Shown here piece after piece: positions 25,764 through 34,484 of a stretch of DNA of 64,000 nt. The notes beneath the pieces are model-generated. The model saw only the letters and a list, made by a program, of their open reading frames with translations, was not told the origin of the DNA and did not search any database. Each line of letters starts with the position of its first letter. The first letter of the stretch is position 1. The translations under genes were made by a program, and so were the position numbers. This DNA is from Microbacterium soli. GTDB taxonomy: Bacteria > Actinomycetota > Actinomycetes > Actinomycetales > Microbacteriaceae. The DNA is taken from contig NZ_BAABCP010000002.1 of assembly GCF_039539005.1 (NCBI RefSeq), positions 372,001-436,000 of the forward strand, read 5' to 3'.

Positions 25764-26024
25764 TTACTTGGCGGATCCTCCGCCGAAGTTCTTGAAGCGC
25801 TGGTTGAACTTCTCGACGCGACCGGCCGAGTCCATGATGCGCTGCTTGCCCGTGTAGAACGGGTGCGACGCCGACGAGATCTCGACGTCGATCACCGGGT
25901 ACTCCACACCGTCCAGCTCGATCGTCCGGTCACTGGTGACGGTGGAACGGGTGAGGAAGGTCTCACCGGAGCCGAGGTCGCGGAACACGACCGCCTGGTA
26001 TGCGGGGTGGATGTCAGTCTTCAT
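25764..26024 (-). CDS. rpmE2: 50S ribosomal protein bL31, type B
   Basis: Ribosomal protein bL31 of the long, zinc-free type B, 86 residues. It opens [16 protein letters not shown] and lacks the CxxC pairs of the zinc-binding form; the middle [19 protein letters not shown] is typical. It sits at the bridge between ribosomal subunits. Its own upstream region (26025-26134) carries TAAGAT at 26099-26104 on the minus strand, a plausible -10, about 75 bases before the start. Type B proteins are zinc-regulated in some bacteria, but I see no clear Zur box here. Confidence 0.95.
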   Translation of the reverse strand: MKTDIHPAYQAVVFRDLGSGETFLTRSTVTSDRTIELDGVEYPVIDVEISSASHPFYTGKQRIMDSAGRVEKFNQRFKNFGGGSAK

Positions 26025-26134
26025 GGGGTTCCTTACGTGGTGCCCTGGATTGTGCCAGGAGCGAGGGAAGTCTGCGGCGCAGATCGCACCGAGGATCTAT
26101 CTTACCAGTTCCGCCACCCGCCTCGGACCCGGCA

Positions 26135-26920
26135 TCACCCCGCGGCGCGCGCGGCGTAACGCCCGCCCGCCGCGGTGAGGGAGATCGGCATGCCGAAGGC
26201 CTCGGTGAGCGACTCCGCCGTGAGCGTCTCCGAGAGCGGGCCCATCGCCACAACGCCCCCGGCGCGCAGCAGCAGGACGTGGGTGAAGCCGACCGGGATC
26301 TCCTCCACGTGGTGGGTCACCATGACCATCGCCGGGGTCGTCGGGGACGCAGCGTATGCGCTCAGCAGCTGCAGGAGCTCCTCCCGCGAGCCGAGGTCCA
26401 GACTCGCGGTCGGCTCATCCAGCAGCAGCAGCTCAGGATCCGTCATCACGGCGCGCGCGATCTGCACGCGCTTCTGCTCCCCGTCACTGAGCGTTCCGAA
26501 GAGCCGGTTGGCGAGGTGGTCGAGCCGCCAGTCGGCCAGCACGCGGCGGGCGCGTCGCTCGTCGATGCCCTCGTAGTCCTCGTTCCAGCGGCCCATCACC
26601 GAGTATGCCGCCGTCATCACGGTGTTCAGGACGGTCTCGTCCCGCGGGATGCGACGGGCCATCGCCGTGGAGGCGAAGCCGATCCGCGGGCGCAGCTCGA
26701 ACACGTCGGTGCGGCCGAGGGTCTCCCCCAGGATCTCGACCGTGCCCGATGTGGGATGCATGAGCGTGTCGGCCAGTTGCAGCAGAGTGGTCTTGCCCGC
26801 ACCGTTCGGTCCGAGCACGACCCAGCGCTGCTCCTCCGAGACCTGCCAGGTGACGTGGTCGATGATCTCACGTCCTTCACGGCGCACGACGACATCGGTG
26901 AACTCCAGGGCGCTCGACAT
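26135..26920 (-). CDS. ABC transporter ATP-binding protein
   Basis: Single ABC ATPase domain, 261 residues. Walker A is GPNGAGKTT, the signature is LSDGEQKRV (D in place of the second G), Walker B is LLLLDEPTASLD, and the switch region is MVMVTHHVEEIP. The best general resemblance is to ModF/YheS-like ATPases lacking their own permease gene. No membrane partner is next to it: glgM follows upstream and rpmE2 downstream. TAGGCT (26928-26933 on the complement) ends 7 bases before the ATG, so the mRNA is probably leaderless. The transported substrate, if any, is unknown. Confidence 0.85.
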   Translation of the reverse strand: MSSALEFTDVVVRREGREIIDHVTWQVSEEQRWVVLGPNGAGKTTLLQLADTLMHPTSGTVEILGETLGRTDVFELRPRIGFASTAMARRIPRDETVLNTVMTAAYSVMGRWNEDYEGIDERRARRVLADWRLDHLANRLFGTLSDGEQKRVQIARAVMTDPELLLLDEPTASLDLGSREELLQLLSAYAASPTTPAMVMVTHHVEEIPVGFTHVLLLRAGGVVAMGPLSETLTAESLTEAFGMPISLTAAGGRYAARAAG

Positions 26921-26938
26921 GTCGTCCAGCCTATCGGC

Positions 26939-28123
26939 TCAGGCCGCCAGCTCCTCGTACAGCGCGCGCGTGGTGTCGGCGATGCTCGCCCAGCTGAAGC
27001 TGTCCCTGGCGCGCTCGCGCCCCGCGACCCCGTACTCCGCCGCACGATGCGGGTCCGCCGTGACCTCGATGAGCCCGGCTGCCAGATCGGCCACGAACCG
27101 ATCCGGGTCCACCGGGGTGCCCGTGCCGTCCTGCACCTGCTCGATGGGGACGATCCGACCCGTCACGCCGTCCTCGACGACCTCGGGGATCCCGCCCGTG
27201 CCCGTGCCGACCACGGCCGCGCCACAGGCCATCGCCTCGAGGTTGACGATGCCGAGCGGCTCGTACACCGACGGGCACACGAAGGTCGTCGCCGCGGTCA
27301 GGATGGCGGACAGCTCCTCCCGCGGCAGCATCCGCTCGATCCAGATCACCCCTTGGCGGGTCTGCTGCAGCGTGCGCACCAGCTCCTGCACCTCCGTCAT
27401 GATCTCCGGGGTGTCCGGTGCCCCCGCGCACAGCACCAGCTGCACGTCCGGGGGCAGCAGTCGCGCCGCCCGCAGCAGATAGGGCAGCCCCTTCTGCCGG
27501 GTGATCCTCCCCACGAAGACCACAGACGGTCGTGCCGGGTCCATGCCGATGCTCGCGAGGAGCTCCGGATCGCGCACGGGGCGCCACTGCTCGACGTCGA
27601 TGCCGTTGTGGATCACCCGCACCCTCGCCGGGTCGACCTGCGGATAGCTGCGCAGGATGTCGGCGCGCATTCCCGCGCTGACGGCGATGACGGCCGCGGC
27701 GTTCTCGTAGGCGAGTCTCTCGACGCCGCTGGAGATCGCGTACCCGCCCCCGAGCTGCTCGGCCTTCCAGGGCCGCAACGGCTCCAGACTGTGCGCGGTC
27801 AGCACATGCGGGATGCCGTGCAGTTGCGCGGCGAGATGCCCTGCGAGGTTCGCGTACCAGGTGTGGCTGTGCACGACGTCGGCGCCGGCGACATCGCCGA
27901 CCATCGTCAGATCGGTGCCCAGGGTCTGCACGGCGGCGTTCGCATGCGCGAGCTCGACGGGCGTGCGATAAGCGTGCACACCGAGCTCGGAGCGGTCCGC
28001 GCCGAAGGCCCGGACCTGCACATCGACGCGCGCGCGCAGGGCGCGGACGAGCTCCGCGACGTGGACTCCCGCACCACCGTAGGTCTCCGGCGGATACTCC
28101 TTGGTGATGATGTCGACGCGCAT
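26939..28123 (-). CDS. glgA: GT4 glycogen/maltose-1-phosphate synthase
   Basis: Actinobacterial GlgA of glycosyltransferase family 4, 394 residues. Homologues in mycobacteria (also called GlgM) transfer glucose from ADP-glucose to glucose 1-phosphate, making maltose 1-phosphate for alpha-glucan synthesis. The N-terminal domain starts MRVDIITKEYPPETYGGAGVHV; the C-terminal GT-B half has VFVGRITRQKGLPYL and the donor-binding block PSVYEPLGIVNLEAMACG. The start at 28123 is supported by TACCGT (28130-28135 on the complement), 6 bases upstream. It is divergent from glgC across 46 bases, the same arrangement as in mycobacteria. Confidence 0.92.
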   Translation of the reverse strand: MRVDIITKEYPPETYGGAGVHVAELVRALRARVDVQVRAFGADRSELGVHAYRTPVELAHANAAVQTLGTDLTMVGDVAGADVVHSHTWYANLAGHLAAQLHGIPHVLTAHSLEPLRPWKAEQLGGGYAISSGVERLAYENAAAVIAVSAGMRADILRSYPQVDPARVRVIHNGIDVEQWRPVRDPELLASIGMDPARPSVVFVGRITRQKGLPYLLRAARLLPPDVQLVLCAGAPDTPEIMTEVQELVRTLQQTRQGVIWIERMLPREELSAILTAATTFVCPSVYEPLGIVNLEAMACGAAVVGTGTGGIPEVVEDGVTGRIVPIEQVQDGTGTPVDPDRFVADLAAGLIEVTADPHRAAEYGVAGRERARDSFSWASIADTTRALYEELAA

Positions 28124-28169
28124 GAGTGCACGGTAGTACATCCGACCGAGTGCGCTCTATTGTGGAGCC

Positions 28170-29411
28170 ATGTCCGCACCCAAGAAGGTATTCGGGATCA
28201 TCCTCGCCGGTGGTGAGGGCAAGCGTCTGATGCCCCTGACGGCGGACCGCGCCAAACCGGCCGTGCCCTTCGGCGGTCAGTACAGGCTCATCGATTTCGC
28301 CATCTCGAACCTCATCAACTCGGGGCTCAGACAGGTCGTCGTGCTCACGCAGTACAAGTCGCACAGCCTCGACCGACATGTCTCGCAGAACTGGCGGATG
28401 TCGGGGCTGCTCGATTCCTACGTCGCGTCGGTGCCCGCTCAGCAGCGGCTGGGCAAGCGCTGGTTCTCCGGCTCGGCGGATGCCATCCTGCAGAGTCTGA
28501 ACCTGATCAACGACGAGAAGCCCGACATCGTCGTGGTGATCGGCGCGGACCACGTCTACCGGATGGACTTCGAGCAGATGGTGCAGGCGCACATCGACTC
28601 CGGTGCGCGCGCCACGGTCGCAGGCATCCGCCAGCCGCTCGCCCTGGCGTCGCAGTTCGGCGTCATCGATGCGGATCCCGAGACCGGTCGGATCCGCGAC
28701 TTCCTCGAGAAGCCCGCATCGCCCACACCGCTGGCGGACTCTCCGAACGAGGTGCTGGTGTCGATGGGCAACTACGTGTTCGACACGGATGCGCTCATCG
28801 CCGCCGTCGAGGCCGACGGCGAGTCCGTCAGCTCGGGGCACGACATGGGCGGGGACATCATCCCGTACTTCGTCGAGCGCGGTGAGGCCGGCTACTACGA
28901 CATGAAGCAGAACGAAGTACCGGGCTCCTCGCCCCGCGATCGCTCGTACTGGCGCGATGTGGGAACCATCGACTCGTACTATGACGCGCACATGGACCTG
29001 ATCTCGACGCTGCCGATCTTCAACCTGTACAACACGGCGTGGCCCATCCGCACCCAGAGCGTGAACACGCCGCCCGCGAAGTTCGTCAGGGACGCCGTCG
29101 GCCGCATCGGCAATGCGATCGATTCCATCGTCTCGGTGGGCTCCGTGCTCTCGGGAACCCACCTGGAGCGCAGCGTCGTCAGCGTCGGGACGATGGCCGC
29201 GGGCGGGTCGACCATCACGGACTCCGTGCTCCTGGATCACGTGCAGGTCGGGCAGGGCGCCCGGGTGCACCGCGCCGTGCTCGACAAGAACGTCGTCCTC
29301 GAGGACGGCGCCACCGTCGGCGTGGATCGCGAGCGCGACCTGGAACGCGGCTTCACGATCACCGAATCCGGTATCACCGTGGTCGGGAAGGGGATCCTCA
29401 TCGCCCGGTGA
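28170..29411 (+). CDS. glgC: glucose-1-phosphate adenylyltransferase
   Basis: Makes ADP-glucose from ATP and glucose 1-phosphate, the donor used by the divergent glgA. 413 residues, family length. The nucleotidyltransferase start [27 protein letters not shown] is intact, with NLINSG, the [11 protein letters not shown] block, GADHVYRMD and FLEKP. The C-terminal left-handed beta-helix (about 290-400) has the hexapeptide-like repeats [26 protein letters not shown] (28158-28163) lies 6 bases before the ATG, with GGAG in between, so it may be leaderless. Confidence 0.95.
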   Translation: MSAPKKVFGIILAGGEGKRLMPLTADRAKPAVPFGGQYRLIDFAISNLINSGLRQVVVLTQYKSHSLDRHVSQNWRMSGLLDSYVASVPAQQRLGKRWFSGSADAILQSLNLINDEKPDIVVVIGADHVYRMDFEQMVQAHIDSGARATVAGIRQPLALASQFGVIDADPETGRIRDFLEKPASPTPLADSPNEVLVSMGNYVFDTDALIAAVEADGESVSSGHDMGGDIIPYFVERGEAGYYDMKQNEVPGSSPRDRSYWRDVGTIDSYYDAHMDLISTLPIFNLYNTAWPIRTQSVNTPPAKFVRDAVGRIGNAIDSIVSVGSVLSGTHLERSVVSVGTMAAGGSTITDSVLLDHVQVGQGARVHRAVLDKNVVLEDGATVGVDRERDLERGFTITESGITVVGKGILIAR

Positions 29412-29490
29412 TCGGGCCGGTGGGAGCGGACCGCCTGCAGCGACCGACTCGCGTGATCGCAGGATCCTGCGCGCCCGATACGCTCGAGGG

Positions 29491-30123
29491 GTGACCGCTC
29501 GCTTCCTCATCGTCCTCGATGCCGATTCCACCCTGATCCGCAACGAGGTGATCGAACTGCTCGCGGACGAGGCCGGACGCCGCGCCGAGGTACGGGCCTC
29601 GACCGAGGCCGCGATGCGCGGCGAGGTGGACTTCGCCACCAGCCTCCGCTCACGCGTCGCCGCACTCGCGGGAGTGCCGACGGATGCCTTCGACCGTGTC
29701 CTCGCTCGTGTCGAGCCCACTCCGGGAGTGCGCGAGTTGACGTCGGCCGTGCATGCGCGCGGCGGAGTCGTCGGCGTCGTCTCCGGCGGTTTCCACGAGA
29801 TCCTCGATGACATCGCACCGGAGCTGGGTGTGGACCGCTGGCGGGCCAATCGCCTGTCCGTGGCGGACGGCGCGCTAACGGGCCGGGTCGACGGCACGAT
29901 CGTGGATGCGAACGCCAAGGCCGATTCCCTGCGGGCGTGGGCGGAGGATCTCGGCATCGCCGCGCACGCGACCATCGCTGTCGGCGACGGCGCGAACGAT
30001 CTGGAGATGATGAGGGTGGCGGGCCTCGGACTCGCGTTCAACGCCAAGCCGGCCGTCCGCGAGGCCGCCGCACTCGTGGTCGGTCCTCAGGACCTCTCGG
30101 CGATCATCCCCCTCCTGCCCTGA
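29491..30123 (+). CDS. serB: phosphoserine phosphatase
   Basis: HAD-family phosphatase of 210 residues, the last step of serine synthesis. Motif I is LDADSTLI (canonical DxDST), motif II is VVSGGF, the motif III lysine is in DANAKADSL, and motif IV is VGDGANDLEMM. There is no N-terminal ACT domain, so this is the short form. GTG 29491 is 6 bases after TACGCT (29479-29484), with GAGGG between, again a leaderless-type start. It follows glgC by 79 bases and is convergent with fabG. Confidence 0.9.
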   Translation: MTARFLIVLDADSTLIRNEVIELLADEAGRRAEVRASTEAAMRGEVDFATSLRSRVAALAGVPTDAFDRVLARVEPTPGVRELTSAVHARGGVVGVVSGGFHEILDDIAPELGVDRWRANRLSVADGALTGRVDGTIVDANAKADSLRAWAEDLGIAAHATIAVGDGANDLEMMRVAGLGLAFNAKPAVREAAALVVGPQDLSAIIPLLP

Positions 30124-30147
30124 GTGACAAGGGCGGGCCAGGGTGGC

Positions 30148-30858
30148 TCAGTGCCCCATGCCCAGGCCGCCGTCCACGGGGATGACAGCACCGGATATGT
30201 AGGCCGCGTCGTCGCCTGCGAGCCAGACGACAGCGCCCGCGACCTCATCGGGGGTGGCGAACCGGCCGGCGGGAATGCCGGCCTTGTACTGCTTCTGCGT
30301 CTCCTCGGGCAGCTCGGCCGTCATATCGGTCTCGATGAATCCCGGCGCCACGACGTTCGCGGTGATGCCGCGCCCGCCGAGCTCCCGGGTCAGCGACCGG
30401 GCGAATCCGACGAGGGCGCTCTTGGACGCCGCGTAGTTGACCTGGCCCGCTGAGCCGTACAGGCCGACCACGCTGGAGATGAGGATGACCCGTCCGAAGC
30501 GGGCGCGCAGCATGCCCTTCGACGCGCGCTTGACGACGCGGAACGAGCCGCCGAGGTTCGTCGAGACGACGCTGTCGAAGTCGTCCTCGCTCATGCGCAT
30601 CAGCAGGGTGTCCTTGGTGATGCCGGCGTTCGCCACGACCACCTCCACGGGGCCGAGCTGCTGCTCGACCTCGGTGAACGCGACGTCCACGGCCGTGGCA
30701 TCCGTCACGTCCGCACGGACGGTCAGCGTGCCCTCCGGCCCCTCGCCGCTGCGCGCGGTCACCGCGACGCGGTATCCGTCGCGGACGAAGCGCTCGGCGA
30801 TCGCACGGCCGATGCCGCGGTTTCCGCCGGTGACGAGGACGACGCGGTCAGTGCTCAT
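30148..30858 (-). CDS. fabG: 3-oxoacyl-ACP reductase FabG-like
   Basis: Short-chain dehydrogenase/reductase, 236 residues. It has the Rossmann motif VTGGNRGIGRAIA (about 8-20), NAGITKDTLLMRMSED, catalytic Ser in LISSVVGLYG, and YxxxK as YAASKSAL. The specific wording NAGITKDTLLMRM and NVVAPGFIETDMTAELPE is that of actinobacterial FabG/MabA proteins, NADPH-dependent reductases of fatty-acid elongation. AGGAG lies 5 bases before ATG 30858. There are no fatty-acid synthesis genes next to it. TAGGAT lies about 40 bases upstream and may be its -10. Confidence 0.88.
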   Translation of the reverse strand: MSTDRVVLVTGGNRGIGRAIAERFVRDGYRVAVTARSGEGPEGTLTVRADVTDATAVDVAFTEVEQQLGPVEVVVANAGITKDTLLMRMSEDDFDSVVSTNLGGSFRVVKRASKGMLRARFGRVILISSVVGLYGSAGQVNYAASKSALVGFARSLTRELGGRGITANVVAPGFIETDMTAELPEETQKQYKAGIPAGRFATPDEVAGAVVWLAGDDAAYISGAVIPVDGGLGMGH

Positions 30859-30991
30859 GGGGGCTCCTGCCTCTGATGATGGACCCCGCCATCCTATCGA
30901 TTCGTCCGTCATCGCCGACTCCGCCGCACGCACCGCGACCTGCGGGCGCGAGTCGCCCGACACTCCCGACACGGCGTAGGCTGGAGGCACC

Positions 30992-31354
30992 GTGAGACGC
31001 ACCAGGAACACACCCTCTGTCACCTCTCTCCCGCCATCACCGCAGGACGAGGCGAAGAGCCGTGTGCGCCACTATGCGATCACGATGGGCATCCGCACGG
31101 TGTGCTTCATCCTGATGGCCGTCGTCGCGCCCGTCGGCTGGTGGACGTTCGTGTTCGCGGCGGGTGCGGTCTTCCTGCCCTACATCGCCGTCGTGTATGC
31201 CAATGCCGGCAGCGACAGCACGCCGCAGACCATCGAGTCACCCGTGCTTCAGGTCGAGGCGAGCTCTTCCGAGATGGCGACGCAGGAGCGCACGCAACAG
31301 GTCATCACCGTCCACGAGCGCCCACGCACGGACACCGGAGTCGATGCACCATGA
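30992..31354 (+). CDS. DUF3099 membrane protein
   Basis: Small membrane protein of 120 residues with two hydrophobic segments (about 31-48 and 51-69) in the pattern RHYAITMGIRTVCFILM and GWWTFVFAAGAVFLPYIAVV typical of DUF3099 proteins in actinobacteria. Function is unknown. The C-terminal 45 residues are polar. A TAGGCT box (30977-30982) and GGAGG precede GTG 30992 closely, so the leader is extremely short. It heads a three-gene run with the 31344 gene and SURF1, each overlapping the next, suggesting one transcript and a possible link to the respiratory chain. Confidence 0.82.
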   Translation: MRRTRNTPSVTSLPPSPQDEAKSRVRHYAITMGIRTVCFILMAVVAPVGWWTFVFAAGAVFLPYIAVVYANAGSDSTPQTIESPVLQVEASSSEMATQERTQQVITVHERPRTDTGVDAP

Positions 31355-31565
31355 GCACACCGACGCCATGAGCGCGCCCCTCGAGTGCGCACGGGCAGGG
31401 TGCCGTGCTGCCGCGACTCATCACATCGTCTGGCGCAATCCCCGCATCCACAGTGCGGACCGTCGCAAGATCTGGCTGGCGTGCGATGAGCACGTCGGGT
31501 TCCTCAGCGCCTACCTGCGCAACAGGGACTTCCCCGTCGAGGTGCATGAGGGGCTTCCGGAGTGA
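31344..31565 (+). CDS. small conserved protein with Cys/His pattern
   Basis: A 73-residue hydrophilic protein with CARAGCRAAATHHIVWRNPRIH and WLACDEHVGFL: cysteines at about 15 and 20, another with a histidine near 47-50, a pattern compatible with metal binding. I do not recognise a named function; similar short proteins occur beside SURF1 in actinobacteria. Start at 31344 has GGAG 3 bases upstream and overlaps the DUF3099 gene by 11 bases; ATG 31368 is an alternative. Its stop overlaps the SURF1 GTG by 4 bases. Confidence 0.7.
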   Translation: MHHEHTDAMSAPLECARAGCRAAATHHIVWRNPRIHSADRRKIWLACDEHVGFLSAYLRNRDFPVEVHEGLPE

Positions 31566-32377
31566 CGCAGCGTCTGCTGCGCTGGAGCGCTTACCTGCTC
31601 GTGGCGATCCTGTTCGCCATCACGTGCGCCTTCCTGTCGAACTGGCAGTTCGATCGCAACGAGCAGCGCGCGACGCAGATCGATCTCGTGCAGCACAACT
31701 ACGATGCCGCACCGGTGGCTCTCAGCGATGTGCTGGACTCCGACGGACTGCTCAGGCCCGCCTTCGAGTGGCATCCGGTGCGGCTGGAGGGCCGATATCT
31801 CGCCGACCAGCAGATTCTCGTGCGCAACCGCCCGCACGGAGGCACCAGCGCCTTCGAGGTGCTCGTCCCGTTCCAGGACACGGATGGGCGGGTGCTGCTG
31901 GTCGATCGCGGCTGGGTGCCGCCCGCGGAGGACAGCTCACCCGTGCCCGTCGCCGCCGCTCCCTCGGGGGATGTGACGGTCGTCGTCCGGATGCGCCCCG
32001 GTGAGCCTCTGCCGGCATCCGGTCGCAGTGCGCCGGCTGGTCAGGTGCCCACGATCCACCTTCCGACCATCGCCGATGAGGTGAATCCGGGTCTCATCAC
32101 CGGCGGCTACGGGTGGCTGGTCTCCGAGACACCGGCCGCGCAGCATCCGCTGGGGGGCTTCGACGCCCCCGCGCAGGATCCCGGCCCACATCTGTCGTAC
32201 GCGATCCAGTGGATCCTGTTCGCCGTGATGGGCTTCGCGTTCATCGGTTACGCGATCCGCACGGAGATCGTGAAGGCCCAGGAGGATGCCGGGGAGCGCG
32301 CACCGCGAGAGCCGCGCCGTCGGCGCGACCGCGACGCCGACGCTGAGGACGCGCTGCTCGATGCCGTGCATCGCTGA
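31562..32377 (+). CDS. SURF1 family cytochrome oxidase assembly protein
   Basis: SURF1-family protein of 271 residues that assists heme a insertion and assembly of aa3-type cytochrome c oxidase. Two membrane helices bracket an extracytoplasmic domain: WSAYLLVAILFAITCAFLSNWQ (about 8-29) and ILFAVMGFAFIGYAI (about 221-236). Between them are the typical SURF1 blocks WHPVRLEGRYL, LVRNRPHGGTSAFEVLVPF and VLLVDRGWVPP. GTG 31562 overlaps the preceding TGA (GTGA). It fits with ctaA and ctaB near 44-46 kb, although these are not adjacent. Confidence 0.9.
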   Translation: MTQRLLRWSAYLLVAILFAITCAFLSNWQFDRNEQRATQIDLVQHNYDAAPVALSDVLDSDGLLRPAFEWHPVRLEGRYLADQQILVRNRPHGGTSAFEVLVPFQDTDGRVLLVDRGWVPPAEDSSPVPVAAAPSGDVTVVVRMRPGEPLPASGRSAPAGQVPTIHLPTIADEVNPGLITGGYGWLVSETPAAQHPLGGFDAPAQDPGPHLSYAIQWILFAVMGFAFIGYAIRTEIVKAQEDAGERAPREPRRRRDRDADAEDALLDAVHR

Positions 32378-32451
32378 GCGACATCCGCAACGCCGCACGC
32401 CTCCGCAGTTCTGCACAGCATCGCAGGGTTCTGCACGCATTCCTGCGAAGT

Positions 32452-32466
32452 CGCGCAGGCTGCGCG
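32452..32466 (-). terminator. hairpin downstream of ABC-F gene
   Basis: CGCGCA (32452-32457) and TGCGCG (32461-32466) form a 6-bp stem with a 3-base loop, 10 bases beyond the ABC-F stop in the gap between the convergent SURF1 and ABC-F genes. The gap (32378-32475) also has a direct repeat TTCTGCAC. There is no T tract, so terminator activity is a guess. Confidence 0.4.
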
Positions 32467-32475
32467 GCGAGCAGG

Positions 32476-34074
32476 TCAGGCCAGCTCGACGAGCTCCTGA
32501 TACTCGTGATTCCAGATGTCCTCCACACCGTCGGGAAGCACCAGCACCCGCTCGGGGTTCAGGGACTCCACGGCACCGGGGTCGTGCGAGACGAGGACGA
32601 CGGCCCCCTCGTAGTGCGCCAGTGCTCCGAGGATCTCCTCGCGCGAAGCGGGGTCGAGGTTGTTGGTGGGCTCGTCCAGCAGCAGCATGTTCGCCGACGA
32701 CACCACGAGCGTCGCCAGCGAGAGCCGGGTCTTCTCGCCTCCGGAGAGGACGCCTGCGGGCTTGAGCACATCGTCTCCCGTGAACAGGAACGACCCCAGC
32801 ACCTTGCGCGCCTCGGTCTCGGTGATGTCGGGCGCGGCCGACATCATGTTCTCCAGCACCGTGCGCGTGACGTCGAGGTTCTCGTGCTCCTGCGCGTAAT
32901 AGCCGATCTTCAGACCGTGGCCGGGTTCGAGCACCCCGGTGTCCGGCTCGTCGACGCCGGCGAGGATGCGAAGCAGGGTCGTCTTTCCCGCACCGTTGAG
33001 GCCGAGCACGACGACCTTCGACCCGCGGTCGATGGCGAGGTCGACGTCGGTGAAGATCTCCAGCGACCCGTACGACTTGGACAGTCCGGAGGCCATGAGC
33101 GGGGTCTTCCCGCAGGGCGCCGGCTTCGGGAATCGCAGTTTCGCGACCCTGTCGACCTGCCGCACCTCCTCCAGCCCCGACAGCAGCTTCTCGGCACGCG
33201 CCATCATCTGGTGGGCGGCGGCGGCCTTGGTCGCCTTCGCGCCGAACTTCGCCGCCTGCAGCTGCAGCTGGGTGGCCTTCTTCTCGGCGTTGGCGCGCTC
33301 CTTCTTGCGGCGCTCCTCATCCGCCACCCGTTGGCGCTGGTAGTTCTTCCAGTTCATGTTGTAGATGTCGATGACCTGACGGTTGGCATCCAGATAGAAG
33401 ACCCGATTGACGGTCTCGCCGACCAGCTCCACATCGTGGCTGATCACGATCAGCCCGCCCTTGTAGCTCTTGAGGAACTCGCGCAGCCACACGACACTGT
33501 CGGCGTCCAGGTGGTTGGTGGGCTCGTCGAGGATCATGGTCCCCGCATCCGAGAAGAGGATGCGGGCGAGCTCGATGCGACGGCGCTGACCTCCGGAGAG
33601 GGTCTTCAGCGGCTGGTCGAGGATGCGATCCGGCAGCGACAGGTTGTTGGCGATGGAGGCGGCCTCGGCCTCGGCCGAGTACCCGCCCAGCGTCTCGAAG
33701 CGCTCGGTGAGGCTGGCGAACCTGCGCATGGCGCGCTCAGAGATCTTGGGGTCGTCTGAGGCCATGTCGTGCGACGCCTTCGCGATGCCCAGCTGCAGCG
33801 TGCCCAGGCCACGGGCGTCGAGGATGCGGGTGCGCGCCAGCATCTCCGGGTCGCCGGATCGCGGGTCCTGCGGCAGGTACCCGAGCTCGCCGGAGGTGGT
33901 GACCCTGCCCTCGGAGGGCAGGACGTCCCCGGCGAGCACCTTGGTCAGCGTGGTCTTGCCGGCGCCGTTGCGTCCCACCAGCCCGATCTTGTCGCCGTCG
34001 GCGACGCGGAAGGACACGTCGGACATGAGGACACGTGCACCGACGCGGATCTCGAGGTCATGCACGGCGAGCAC
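32476..34074 (-). CDS. ABC-F family ATPase
   Basis: Second ABC-F protein of the window, 532 residues with two ABC domains and no membrane segment. Walker A motifs are GRNGAGKTT and GLNGAGKTT; signatures are LSGGQRRR and LSGGEKTR; Walker B motifs are MILDEPTNHLD and LLLDEPTNNLD. The linker (about 235-310) is Lys/Ala-rich (KKERANAEKKATQLQ). Such proteins act on ribosomes; this one resembles the actinobacterial housekeeping group (Uup/YbiT-like) rather than EttA. GTG 34074 opens LAVHDLEIRVGARVL; no strong ribosome site is visible. Antibiotic resistance is not implied by sequence. Confidence 0.9.
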   Translation of the reverse strand: MLAVHDLEIRVGARVLMSDVSFRVADGDKIGLVGRNGAGKTTLTKVLAGDVLPSEGRVTTSGELGYLPQDPRSGDPEMLARTRILDARGLGTLQLGIAKASHDMASDDPKISERAMRRFASLTERFETLGGYSAEAEAASIANNLSLPDRILDQPLKTLSGGQRRRIELARILFSDAGTMILDEPTNHLDADSVVWLREFLKSYKGGLIVISHDVELVGETVNRVFYLDANRQVIDIYNMNWKNYQRQRVADEERRKKERANAEKKATQLQLQAAKFGAKATKAAAAHQMMARAEKLLSGLEEVRQVDRVAKLRFPKPAPCGKTPLMASGLSKSYGSLEIFTDVDLAIDRGSKVVVLGLNGAGKTTLLRILAGVDEPDTGVLEPGHGLKIGYYAQEHENLDVTRTVLENMMSAAPDITETEARKVLGSFLFTGDDVLKPAGVLSGGEKTRLSLATLVVSSANMLLLDEPTNNLDPASREEILGALAHYEGAVVLVSHDPGAVESLNPERVLVLPDGVEDIWNHEYQELVELA

Positions 34075-34121
34075 AGCGGTATCCGTTCATCAGAGAGGGA
34101 GGCGGCCGAACGGCCAGCCTC

Positions 34122-34484
34122 TCAGTATAGTTCGTCGCCCTGCAGGAGCGTCTCTCCGGCGAAGTACAGGTCGTGATGCAGCCGGCAGCCGGGGTTGAAC
34201 CCCGCCCCGCAGAGCGGGCACTCCTCAGCGTCACGGTACTGCGAGATGGACATGGTCGTCCCGCACGCCCCGCACAGCACGGCGTGCTCCTGCACGGCCT
34301 CCGGCTCCCACACCATGCGCGAATGCGACACCGCCTCGTCGTGGCAGTGCACGCACGGGTACCAGTCCCCGCAGCACCGGGACCTCATCGCCACCACGTC
34401 GAGCTCACTGCCGTAGTGCACGCAGCGGGTGTGCGCGTCGACGACGGCGCCGCGCACGGTCCACCCGCCCACCTGGATGCTCAT
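34122..34484 (-). CDS. CHY zinc-finger protein
   Basis: Protein of 120 residues with the CHY zinc-finger pattern: CVHYGS near the N-terminus, CCGDWYPCVHCHDE, CGACGTTM and CPLCGAGFNPGCRLHH. About nine cysteines and several histidines could hold three zinc ions. In eukaryotes the domain belongs to RCHY1-type ubiquitin ligases and Tim-associated Hot13; bacterial versions are uncharacterised. ATG 34484 overlaps the bioN stop by 4 bases (ATGA), so it is translated with the biotin-transport operon and is its last gene. The reason for the link is unknown. Confidence 0.85.
   Translation of the reverse strand: MSIQVGGWTVRGAVVDAHTRCVHYGSELDVVAMRSRCCGDWYPCVHCHDEAVSHSRMVWEPEAVQEHAVLCGACGTTMSISQYRDAEECPLCGAGFNPGCRLHHDLYFAGETLLQGDELY

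Noticed and set aside
32476..34074. The ABC-F protein as an antibiotic-resistance determinant
   Set aside because: Its linker and context look like the housekeeping group; resistance cannot be read from these motifs.
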